Source of the DNA: Xylona heveae TC161
Taxonomy: Eukaryota; Ascomycota; Xylonomycetes; Xylonales; Xylonaceae
Length of the DNA stretch: 64,000 nucleotides
Assembly (NCBI RefSeq): GCF_001619985.1
Contig: NW_017264195.1
Coordinates: 682,001 to 746,000, forward strand
Direction: 5' to 3'
In this document: positions 12,999 to 23,314 of the stretch, one piece after another
How positions within the stretch are numbered: the first letter of the stretch is position 1
Layout of the letters: each line of letters starts with the position of its first letter
The notes under the pieces: model-generated
The model's input: the letters and a program-made list of their open reading frames with translations, nothing else
The model's database searches: none
Told to the model about the DNA's origin: nothing
Position numbers and translations under genes: made by a program

Positions 12999-15609
12999 CT
13001 AAATTGGACCGGATTCCCTACTCCACCATGCATCACCAGGCTTTCGATGTGTCCAATACCACTGACACTTTTCAGTGAAGCCTTTGACGTGGTCCATGCC
13101 TAACCAATCGTGATTTCCATCGCCCTGGATTTCATTCCCGACTTTGCTTTGGAGACAAAAGTACTTGTTGATCTCTGACATATTTCGACCTGCGGCGAGC
13201 AACTGATCTACTTCATTTATGATGGGGCCGCATTGATGGTCTCTGCCCTTTTTAATGTGCTTGGTCTCGCTCTGATCTGGCCATCGAAGCTTGGCGTTGC
13301 ACATCGCCACAAAGAATTCGGCGGGTCCCTTGATCATCTTTTCGAGCTTCGCAGGACATTTCTTGATCAAGCGCCGCTGTGCACTTTTAGACCAGGGTAC
13401 ACCCATGGCTTCGAATACTTGTGTGCTCTCGTTGCCGAGAAAGCCGCATGTGCAAGGAAAGTCCTTGCGATGACGGCGCACAGTGACATCGCCGACCTAA
13501 GGTTATTTACGAGGCTGGTTAATAAATGGTTACGACCAAACAAAGTAGTGCATGCCGCGGCATATAATGACGTGGGGAGCTGTAAGGGAACAAGGGAATC
13601 ATGGGCAAAATGTAGAGTGAGATGACACCAAAGGAAGTAAGCAACTTACCAGCTGAAAGGGCGTCCTGCAAACAGGGATCGGGTAGTTTGGCCGCATTGG
13701 AAAATCACTCGGTGTGAATATCTTCTGGTTGGAAACTTCGAGCTCCCGATTATGCGTAGCTTCGTAATGATCACGAGCATACACGAGTAACTTTGTAGCG
13801 TTGACGAACCATGGCTCTGCCTCAACTGCGGGTATTCCGGGCAATATCTCATTCTTAGAGCGCCGACGATGTCCCCAGCATTGAGCTTGGCATTTCTCAC
13901 TTGGTGAATGGCAAAATCTCGACAAAGCCATGGGTTCTAAGGGTCCCTTGTGCACACATGTGGTGTCGTATTCGCAAGTGATATAGCAATTGTGTGCGCG
14001 CCAGCTTCCAGCGAGAAGATTGTACGTGAGTTTGGAGCGGTAATAGCTGTAAGCAGAGAGATGGTCAGCTAATTTGGCTATACACCCATTATAAATTTAA
14101 GATATTCACTCATAATGACAGAGATTAGTAAGGATTACAGAGGCAGAATGTATAGACCAGGTAAGGGCCAAAGTCCCGGAAACAGGTAATGAGCAACGAA
14201 GTGGCAACTCACTCCTTCAGCCTGAATCGTGTCTCGTCATCAGAAGGTTTGCGCTTTAAGAAGATTCCGGTGCTGATAAGATCTGCGAGCACGGTATAGT
14301 CATCTCCTTCCATTTTACCTGGAAGATTCAGCCATTATTAGAAAACTACATCGACCAAAAAAGGCGCAGTCAACCGCGTAGAGTTTACGGAGTTTGATAC
14401 ATACCGTTCATGCCAAAGCCTAACCCATTTTTAACATCTATCATTCGCTTCTGAACCTCGTTTATCGCTAAATCATGTATTCGGAGAATCATGGCGCGAA
14501 AACGGGCGTAAGAGACGTAGACTTCTCCTTTTGGATTCGGTACAACGTCTGCGCAAGTATGGTTCCGAAATGAAGGACCAAGATACTTAGGTATACAAGG
14601 TTAGCAGAAGGAAACAAGCCAGTGGATGGATCGAGTAACCTACATATGGTGGCCAGTCATACCATGGGTTCTCAATTGTCTCCAGGTTCGTATCCAGGGA
14701 AGACAGTCGCACATACTGATAATCTACCTTATAGTTATGGATACTGAGGTGCTTCCCTGACCGATGATAATTCTTCATTGGCAACAAATACCGAGTATAT
14801 GCTTGCCCAATCACTTGCGTAGGCGGATCAAGTACTTCCAGTGCTACCCGTCCGGCAAGCTCAATAATGCTGTCAATAGTGGACTTGAGAACGAAACATG
14901 CCACATATTCATTCTGGTGATGCGGGATAACTTTCCGTTCAAGCAAACTAATTTCAGCGATGTCGACGCGAGATGTAGTTATTGCTTGCTAGAGAAATGA
15001 CTCTGTTAGCAAGTACACCGCCAGTGGGGGTAGTTTGATCATGCATCAGCCGAAAAGAGAACTCACCTTAAACTCTCCAGCATAATAATAGGCGTTGTCC
15101 ATCGATTCCACCGTGAAATAAATTTTGCGTGCAAGATCTTTGCTCTCAGTTGCAAGAAGAATATCCTCACATGTTGGCATATTTACGCATCCTCTGTGTT
15201 CAATTCCGCACTCAAACCCTACCCACCCACGAACCTGGCTAAATGCAAAGTAGCCCGCTTCACCAAGTTTGTTCAGTTTGTGTGGTTGCGTCTGGGCCGA
15301 TCGAGCCCAGCTCTTGTAGAATTCCCCAAAGTCTGATGCAAGATAATTTCTTGCGGTCTTCTTAAAGTAAGAAGAAGCACATACTTCTTTAATGGTAGAG
15401 TTTCCAAGCCAGCTCGAACTCGTCTTCCCAATGGTAGACGAAAGGGAGTTGGGCTGATTGTGAGGAACTGTGTTAGCATTCAATTCAGTGTTGTTACTGA
15501 ACGATCTCCACCAGAGCCCTTTTGAAGCGGTCACTGCCTTTACAGCATCGCCCGCAAGAGCCACCTGCGCGGAGAATATGAGAATCGCAATATCCAACCA
15601 GGTCAGCAT
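12999..15609 (-). CDS. Secreted cysteine-rich hypothetical protein
   Basis: Six minus-strand exons, 15609-15067, 14988-14644, 14585-14405, 14318-14213, 14046-13650 and 13496-12999, join in phase to 689 residues. The first ATG at 15609 opens a signal peptide, MLTWLDIAILIFSAQVALA, probably cut before GDAVKAV. The mature part has no membrane segment and many cysteines, including CEDILLATESKDLARK, NCYITCEYDTTC, CQAQCWGHRRR and FPCTCGF, which suggests a disulphide-bonded extracellular protein. It contains several NxS/T sequons. I do not recognise a catalytic domain. The two CCAAT boxes upstream (15823-15827 on minus, 15840-15844 on plus) may bind the HAP complex. Neighbouring genes are also unrecognised, which suggests a species- or clade-specific locus. 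Confidence 0.78.
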
Positions 15610-16358
15610 CTTCAAAACAACTTTCAACCTCTGGCCCAAGGAGGAAGGAAAGGGAAAAGGATGAGAGTTCCATAATGACGAGAAGAACCCTACTGATTAA
15701 TAACAGATTCCATTTACGTGGCATTTTCGGAAATGCTCCAGGAAATGTAATTGCCAGATGTCAGGTCATGAACGTCCTGACAGGTAAAAAATTTTTGGCT
15801 ACCGTAACGAAGCTGAATATGGATTGGCTTCAACAACGGCCAATCAGGTAGAAGACGAATTACTCATTCTTGCTCCTACAGTGGCCTGAGCAGGAACATG
15901 GCCACGGGGCTCCATTGCATCATTCTTTGGGGGGGGAGAAATGTGGACGCAAATGGCGAACGTCCAGTTTGTAATTCGCCCACGCCGACGATCGGAGCGT
16001 GTTGAGAAATCCTCATCATCCTTATAGTGAGATGACTGTGGGAATTAGTAAAGTGGTCAATATTATTGATGATACATATATATTGAAATTAAATGGCTCA
16101 GATGTGGAAGTCAAAATAAGTCAATCCAGTGAAGCTGGTGGTTGTCAAGTCTGGTGGCTAAACTTGTACGGAGTAATGGCGGATGACAGAGACGGGAGCT
16201 AAACTTTATTTGGACATTAGCAGCATTCTCTCCGCATCATAACGCCAAAGACACATTCAACGTCTCACGAAGAATTGCAACAATACTGCGTTTTCTCAAA
16301 GAAATCCCAGGATGTATTGAAGACTGTCAATACAACCAAGTTCAATAATTATGTGAAA
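15610..16358. other. Intergenic region upstream of secreted gene
   Basis: Promoter-side region of the secreted cysteine-rich gene and 3' side of the small gene that follows. It holds CCAAT pentamers at 15823-15827 (minus) and 15840-15844 (plus), and one exact TACGGAGTA at 16167-16175. No gene is supportable. Confidence 0.5.
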
Positions 16359-16830
16359 CTAATCTAATGGCTGTGCTTCAACTTCCTCGTGCTTGAAGAC
16401 TGAGGCCGCTTTGCTGGCTCGGACAATTATATGCCTGTCCGAGTACAAATCGGCCTCTGCAACTGTCGTTTTATCAGAAATCTCCGCAAACCCGTCTTTG
16501 AGAATTACGGTCTCGCCCACGAAATGAAGTTTTTCATATTCAGCCTTTAGCGTTTGGAAGGTGATTCTCTTGCAGCGTATGAAATTTAGCAAATGCGAAC
16601 AACAGACATCACGACAAGTTACTTACTCCATGACACTTGGCCCATACAAAGTCATTTTCTGCTAAGGCTTGACTGGGCTCCTTTTCGTGTTTAAGGATTC
16701 CGACCCAGTAACTAGTTGGCTTGATGGCCTCGTCTGGCTTGAGCTGCTTGGCTCGATCGCGGAATTCTCTGCTTTCTGTCAGAAGTTTTCAAGCATTGTC
16801 GAGGATTGTTCCATACTTCCAGTCAGCCAT
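16359..16830 (-). pseudogene. Small hypothetical gene with in-frame TGA
   Basis: Two minus-strand segments, 16830-16627 and 16568-16359, form one continuous frame of 137 codons. It is interrupted by a TGA at codon 14 (16791-16789). The reading is MADWKYGTILDNA, stop, then KLLTESREFRDRAKQLK. GTAAGT at 16626 is a strong donor and TTGCTAAAT gives a branch site, though the acceptor is CAAG. The protein is hydrophilic, with no signal or membrane segment and no domain I recognise. The frame stays open for over 120 codons after the stop, which is more than expected for old decay. Recent pseudogenisation, a base-calling error, or an undetected upstream exon that bypasses the TGA are all possible. Confidence 0.45.
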
Positions 16831-17221
16831 ATTCAGGTTATTTTAACGATGCGACCGTAATTTAACATTGGCTGAGATTCTTGAGATTAGAATCTTGGGG
16901 ATTCATATACTTGAGAGCCATCATTCACTCAATCCAAACACACCTGTACCGGTTGGGAAAGAACGCGTCAATTAGCTGCGCTTTACTCATCCTTCAATGC
17001 AACCATTCATTTTATTCCCCGCATATGATGGCTTTCATTCATTGTTCAGGGCATGAGAAAATGGAAGAAAACTTTCTCGAGTCCGATAAAGGAATGTGAT
17101 TCTTTGTCCTCTGTACATTTGTTTCTTCAAACGGAATCCTGTATACGCTCGTCGTTTTCGTGTTGTTCCTCTTTGTTCATATGATCCCCAGTTCTTGTTC
17201 GATTCTTTGCTTTAAGATACA
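16831..17221. other. Short divergent intergenic region
   Basis: Non-coding, T-rich toward the ATG at 17222; no recognised element. Confidence 0.45.
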
Positions 17222-18396
17222 ATGGCTTTGTCACGCATCTCTCACACTGTTGTTTTGCTGTTCTTTGTTGGTGTGTGTCTTATATCGCCGTTCCTATTAT
17301 TGTTCTTATATCAATCCCAAGCATCAAAAGCTCGAGTAGGTATACTCTCTCTGTTCATACGATCCTTAAAAGCTTCTGTAATGGTGTGTTTGCACAATAT
17401 TTGCCCTGACACGGGAAGCACAAGTGCATCTTTCCAAAAGCCAAACTTATACAAATATCTCCATCGACAATCATGCGCGATAATAAAAGCTCGGAAATAT
17501 CTATTCAATGCCTGCACCGATCCGACTTAGTCAGCTCCCAGGTACTCGAAAATCCCAATGTCAAACGCTCAAATCTCTCCTGTGAAATCCATCCGATATT
17601 CCATCATAAACATTGGACGCATACGACTCCAAAACTGTATGAGATCCTCCAGCCCGCTCTCCGTTTGGCGTCTTATTTTCTCACTCATCAAAGTTGTCTA
17701 GAATACTGGTGCACCGTGTTGCTTGGGAAAGTGGAATTTAGGGCCGATGTCAACTGGAATGTAATAATCCCGCCTCCCCTTGACAAATCTGATTTCGACA
17801 CGACGATTGAGCTGCTAACAGGCGCCGCAGGAAAAATCAGGCTTGGTTGGTATCGACATGATGATATAGATGCCTTTGCCACCGCGGTCCCGGACACACA
17901 ATTGAGTCCTCCGGGCCAGGAAATTCTTCTTGACAAGAATTTCCAGAAGTTCGCAGAAAAAGAGTACAAGACGTGCAGCCTGTGCCATCAGTTACGATTT
18001 CAGTTTTTTATAGCGCTCAACCTGGCGCATGAAACGGTACACGCCGTGCGTCAATTGATCTATCCCGGTATTGAGCCCTACTTTCGAGTCTACGAGCCAG
18101 AACCAGAGCTCGGAAGCTCCTGGGAACGGTTTACTTTTGGCAATAAAATCCAGCCAATCAATCTTAGCTTCGATTGCGCCGATGGACTCATGACTGGCCG
18201 AATTGAGTATCTTCAAGAGTTGAAGCAGACTTTTGTCGTCTACTCACCGATTCCAATGGACTTTATCGCGAGCTTCTTCCAAGAAGAGACGTGGAGTGCT
18301 GCCAATGCATACGGTAGGTCTCTATTCCAGGCTCCGCTGACGCCTCATTGTTCAGTTACACCTCATACTTTTGACTGGAAAGGTCGGAGATTGTGA
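17222..18396 (+). CDS. Hypothetical protein with HExxH metalloprotease-like motif
   Basis: Proposed exons are 17222-17335, 17425-18313 and 18356-18396. The first encodes a hydrophobic signal or anchor, VVLLFFVGVCLISPFLLLFLY, ending SKAR before GTAGGT. A CTGAC branch site and CACAAG acceptor lead into CIFPKAKLIQISPST. The long middle exon is firm from at least 17473. It contains LNLAHETVHAV, a canonical HExxH zinc-ligand and catalytic motif, followed about 25 residues later by ELGSSWERF, where a glutamate could be the third ligand. It also has CSLCHQ. I do not recognise the family. A zinc peptidase-like fold is inferred only from the motif. The last intron would be 42 nt and in frame, so it may be retained. 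If exon 1 is wrong, the protein would start at 17473 and be cytosolic. Confidence 0.6.
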
Positions 18397-19607
18397 TCGC
18401 CACGGAGAAAGCAACCATACGTGAGTGCATTTATCTTGTCAGCCATTTGTCACTCGTAGGCACCCTTTTGTATCTCTAGTAAGTGAGTGGGTTGGAACTG
18501 AATTTAGATGTGCCTGCTGTATTAGTTACAATATTATGTTTTATGCAAAATAATTATATTATTTTCTTTCCTGCGGAATTGTTGGAAGGCGAAAGCCATT
18601 CAAAGGCGTTCAACCCTAAATGGTGACATGACGAACCTATGATGTCGGCCATGCTTTCCAAACAAGTTTAAATGATAGTGCCACATCTTATCGGAAAATA
18701 CAGAGACACAGAGAGAGAAAGGCAGGAGAGATGCTGCATTAGTATTCCCCTCTCCGATTGTAATTAGTTCAACGAGACAGTATCCGTAATAATGCTGCAG
18801 GCAGGTTGTCCCAGGGATGGCTGACCCTGGGGGGTTTACCGTAAAGGATCTCCCCGGCAATATGATAGTTGCACCAAAACCAAGCATCCAATAGATTTAC
18901 TTTGTACCTCTATCCTACAGACGGCTGCGGGGGTGCTGCAGAAGCAAATCTACGGGGGATTTGTTGTTCACGTTCGAGGCAGCATGAGAGAAAGCGGGTA
19001 TACACTACTCCGGACTTTGCACACAACAAGTCCTCTCAAGGTGGAAGGTTCTCGAAGAGCCACCACCGGCCACCACAAATTTCCATGGCTCAAGGAACAC
19101 GCTTTTCCCCCCACAGCAACGCTCAACATTTGGCCCTGAACTTTGTTTAGGGAACAGGTACGGAGTAGGGAGGACGCCAAAAACTTTTTCCAGCCACCGA
19201 GAAAGAGAGAAAAAGGGACAATTGCACTAAATTCTCTTATACTCACGCGTGTGCCCCTCCCGGCCCCGTTCTGCTCACTCTCCCAAGAAGGTTGCAGCTT
19301 TGATACCCGAGCCCGTCCGGCCTGAGTGAAAGAAACGTATTCGGTACTTGCAATACTTTCCAAGTATTATTGGTTGCCCAGATTTCCTTGTGAGACATTT
19401 GAACAATTTCCAAGAGGAGGACAGGACAAGGTGAAGGAAAATCTTTTTCATTACTTCCAAGACTCATGAATTGAAACTCAACTGAAATGATAAGCAGTGT
19501 GTGGATGTTCAAAAGTTCAATAATCTCGCCTTTGCCCGCTAATCGTTGCCGTGGGAGTTAAACCTATTTCTATCTGTGACGCCTTTTGTCGAGGCGACCG
19601 TTTTCTA
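18397..19607. other. Intergenic region and co-chaperone promoter
   Basis: Non-coding. It has one exact TACGGAGTA at 19159-19167. Several overlapping small frames near 18600-19500 show no recognisable composition or domain. Confidence 0.5.
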
Positions 19608-21801
19608 ATGTTGCCGAATCTTTTCACCAAATCCCCCAAGAAAAAGAATAATTTCGATTCCCGCACCATCCCTTCTTCTACGAACACCGCGGCCTCCCAC
19701 AACGGCACTTCCAGGACCTCGCCGCCACCACCGTCGTCTAAGACAAAAAAGTCGCCCTCCAAATCGTCTCGGGACAGAGATTCTAGGCCGAGTTCGGCGC
19801 AGGGCAGCAAAAGGCATTCGCGACCCTCGAGATCATCTCGCAGCCATATCTTTGACCCCACTGAGCATCCTTTGAATCTTCCTCCACACGAGCTGAGGAG
19901 GTTGTCGGCCATGTCCGCCATGAATGATACCCCGCAACCCATGGACGTCGAGAACGAGTCCCCCGCTACCAACGGCGTCAATGGAGACGGTGCCCCAGCA
20001 CCTCCGCCGCACCGGACGCCCACCAATGGTCCCGTCGATGCCGAAGCATGCAAGGCCGCTGGTAACAAATTTTTTAAGCTGAAGGACTATGACAAGGCCA
20101 TTGCGGAATATACCAAGGGTGTGTGAAAAATTTATCCGCTCATCTCCCGACAGGACAACTTTTCCAAGATGAATGACGCTGACAATGTTGCGTGTGTCTC
20201 ACAGCCATCGAGGCCGATCCCAAGTCAGCAACATACCGGTCGAATCGGGCGGCAGCTTATATCTCTGCGAACCGGTGGCATGAAGCCCTCGAGGACTGCA
20301 AAGTCGCCGACTCATTGGAGCCCAACAATGCCAAGGTCTTGCAACGGCTGGCCCGTGTTCTCACAAGTCTTGGTCGCCCAGCCGACGCTCTAGAAGTGTA
20401 TGACTCAATTACACCGCCAGTCACGCCCAAAGACAAGGCGCCTGCTTTGACCATGCAGCAGCACCTCAAGCAGGCCGAGGAGTCTTTGCACGAAGGCACG
20501 GCTGGCAGCTTGGTGGTGCATGCACTGGACCAAGCTGAAAAGGGCCTGGGGTATAATGTGACTCGGCCCCGGAAATGGCTGCTCATGCGGGGAGAGGCAT
20601 ACATCAAGATGGGCAATGTCAACGCCCTGGGCGAAGCCCAGACTGTTGCCATGTCCATGTTGCGAGCAAACAGCCAAGATCCCGAAGCCCTGGTGCTGCG
20701 AGGACGCGCACTCTACGCCCAAGGCGAGAACGAAAAGGCTCTACAACACTTTCGACAGGCTCTCAACTGCGACCCAGACTTCAAAGACGCAGTCAAAAAC
20801 CTGCGCATGGTGCAGAAGCTTGACCGGATGAAGTCCGAGGGTAATGCAGCGTTCCAAGGCCGAAGGTACCAGGAAGCCGTCGACATGTACACGCAGGCGC
20901 TTCAGGTGGACCCCTCGAACAAGGGCATCAATTCGAAACTCCTCCAAAATCGAGCCATGGCCTCGATCAAGGTTTGTTGCACCTTTCCTCACTCTCTCAC
21001 ACACACAAAGACCGTCTCTAGAACGACAAGTTTCCTAACACGCCTTTTCCCCCACAGTTGAAAAACTTCAAGCAAGCAATTGCCGATTGCACGCGCGCAC
21101 TCGAGCTCGACTCCAGCTACCTCAAGGCCCGCAAGACCCGTGCCAAGGCTCTCGGTGAGTCCGGCGACTGGGAAGAGGCCGTCAAGGAGCTCAAGGAGAT
21201 TGCCGAGAACAACCCCTCCGAGCCCGGCATTCAAAAGGAAATCCGCAACGCCGAGCTCGAGCTCAAGAAGAGCAAACGCAAGGACTATTACAAGATTCTT
21301 GGTGTCGACAAGGATGCCGACGACGCTCAAATCAAGAAGGCCTACAAGAAGCTTGCCATTGTGCACCACCCTGATAAGAACGGCAACGACGAGGCCGCAG
21401 CAGACCGCTTCAAGGAGATTGTTGAGGCCTACGAGACGCTGGCTGATCCTGAGTACGTTTTTCCTCCCTTTGGATATTTGCTATCTCCCTACAGAATACT
21501 AGAGCCGGCTAACTGATGTTGTTATTGCAGAAAACGCGCCCGCTTCGACAGCGGTGAAGACCTCATTGACCCTGCCGACATGTTTGGTGGTGGCGGCATG
21601 GGCGGCGGATTCGGCGGCATGGGAGGAGGCATGGGCGGCGGCGGCGTCCGTATCGATCCCGAAATGCTCTTCAACATGATGAACGGCGGCGGTGGAGGTG
21701 GCGGCGGTTTCTCCTTTGGTGGCGCCGGTGGCGGTCCATTTGGCGGCATGGGTGGCGGAAGCAGAAGAGCTGGCGGATTCTCTGGTGGATTCCCGTTCTA
21801 A
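19608..21801 (+). CDS. TPR-DnaJ co-chaperone (DNAJC7/TPR2-like)
   Basis: Exons 19608-20118, 20205-20971, 21058-21452 and 21531-21801 give 647 residues. The ATG at 19608 is used because the frame upstream has only a GTG. The first 140 residues are a low-complexity Ser/Pro/Lys tail. TPR repeats follow, starting at [20 protein letters not shown] and again at [20 protein letters not shown]. The J domain is near residues 503-565, with [20 protein letters not shown] and the HPD triad at 530-532 that stimulates Hsp70 ATPase. The C terminus is a Gly/Met/Phe-rich segment after the J domain. This is the order of DNAJC7-type proteins, which hand clients between Hsp70 and Hsp90 in the cytosol or nucleus. 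The first intron lies inside the first TPR helix pair. Confidence 0.93.
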
Positions 21802-23314
21802 GCTCTTTTCTTTCTAGTGAAAATGCCAGAGAAAAACACACACCCAAAAGAAGACGGAAAAAACCGCTATTTGTCGAAAGTCTGGCCGCGCGGAGTCTAG
21901 ACCTTTCTCATATCAGGGGCATATTTCAGATTTATTTTCCGATTCTGAGGATCACTCGAAATTTCTTAAGTTTTTTACCTTAGACCATAGGGCATTGGGC
22001 GCATGGCGCGGTGTTGTCTTGCTGTTGATTGTTGTTGATGATGTTGATGATGTTGATGTTGTTGTTGTTGTTGCGAAACACTAGCTGTCGACGATTTTTT
22101 TACTTCAATTGCATGGGAAGAGACATATATTTCTTTCTTTCTTTATTTTTCTTCTATGATATCTTTGCCAAGATCTCTTTGACAAGATAAAACATTTGAT
22201 GAGCTTGATGAATGTTAATTCTAATTTTCGTGCACTGTATAAGTTATTCCCTTCTTCCTATCTGTCTATCTGTTTCATTCGCTCCGTCTGCTTTTTTTCT
22301 TTTAGAGCTTTTCTTGGAAAAGAGCGTGTGTGTATGTATGTGTATGTATGTGTGTGCACAGAATAAAGACTTGAAGATCTAGGAGCGGGAGACAGCTTAA
22401 TCGAGAAACGCAGAGTAAAGAGATAGAGCATCTTAATGTCGAATCTATTTGCACTTTGGTACTTCTAAATCATTAGTTGCGGTACTAATAGCCAATTCTC
22501 AATAATCACCTCATCAATCCACGAAAAGCTATCGTAAGAAAAGCAAATTTTAAATCTTCATTTCCATTACGTCGGTGGAAAGAATAGGCATAGCTACAAT
22601 GAGTGTTGAAAGAAGAGAGAAGAAATGGTTCAAGATAAAATTCGTTGATAATATCAAACTAATATCTGAAATTCCCCTAAGAAAATAAATAGTGAAAGAT
22701 GTTAAAAAAAGAAAAAAGAATAGAAACAGAAAAAAATATAAAGCAAGAAGGAAGAGAAAAAGGAGACCAGCCATGACACAGGTTTAACCAAATTTCACAA
22801 AAATCCGACCTTAACCCAGATTAAACCGAATAGATAAACCATGTGGAAGAGACATTCCGCGGAAAAGCGGGCAGTCCCAAATGTCCCATAGCACAGGTTC
22901 AGAGTTATGACCCGAACGCCGTTACCCGATGAGACATAAAATGCGAAAGGAAAAAAGGCACAGCGGGAAAGGATAAAAAAGAAGAGAAGAGAAGAGAAGA
23001 GAAAAGCAAAGAACAAGACTCTGATAAGATGGGTATTGAGATTGGAAAGTAACGACAGGGACAACGACAGTGAGAAAGATAAAAAGTAAAAAAGAGTCGA
23101 TAGAGACCACTTAAGTTGAGTGTCTGTAAAAGGTTTACACGAATGAAAAGAAAAGAGGATTGCAAGGAAGATATCCTTGAGGTAGATATCAATGGTCCGC
23201 CTGCGGCGTCGAAAGATAAAAGGTCAAGTGTCAAAGGCACATGAACGAAATGGAGAATGGAGAGAGAGAGAGAAGGATTGAGAAATGAAAACGTCAAGAG
23301 TCGGAAACGCGTAA
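21802..23314. other. Convergent 3' intergenic region
   Basis: Non-coding and AT-rich, with a GTT/GAT tract at 22024-22073, TGTATG repeats near 22328-22352 and GA-rich runs near 22980 and 23260. Long open frames on the minus strand here are Ser/Leu/Phe low-complexity artefacts. Confidence 0.6.
22024..22073. repeat. GTT/GAT trinucleotide tract
   Basis: Imperfect tandem trinucleotides, GTTGATGAT then pure GTT, in the 3' region of the TPR-DnaJ gene. Confidence 0.8.
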
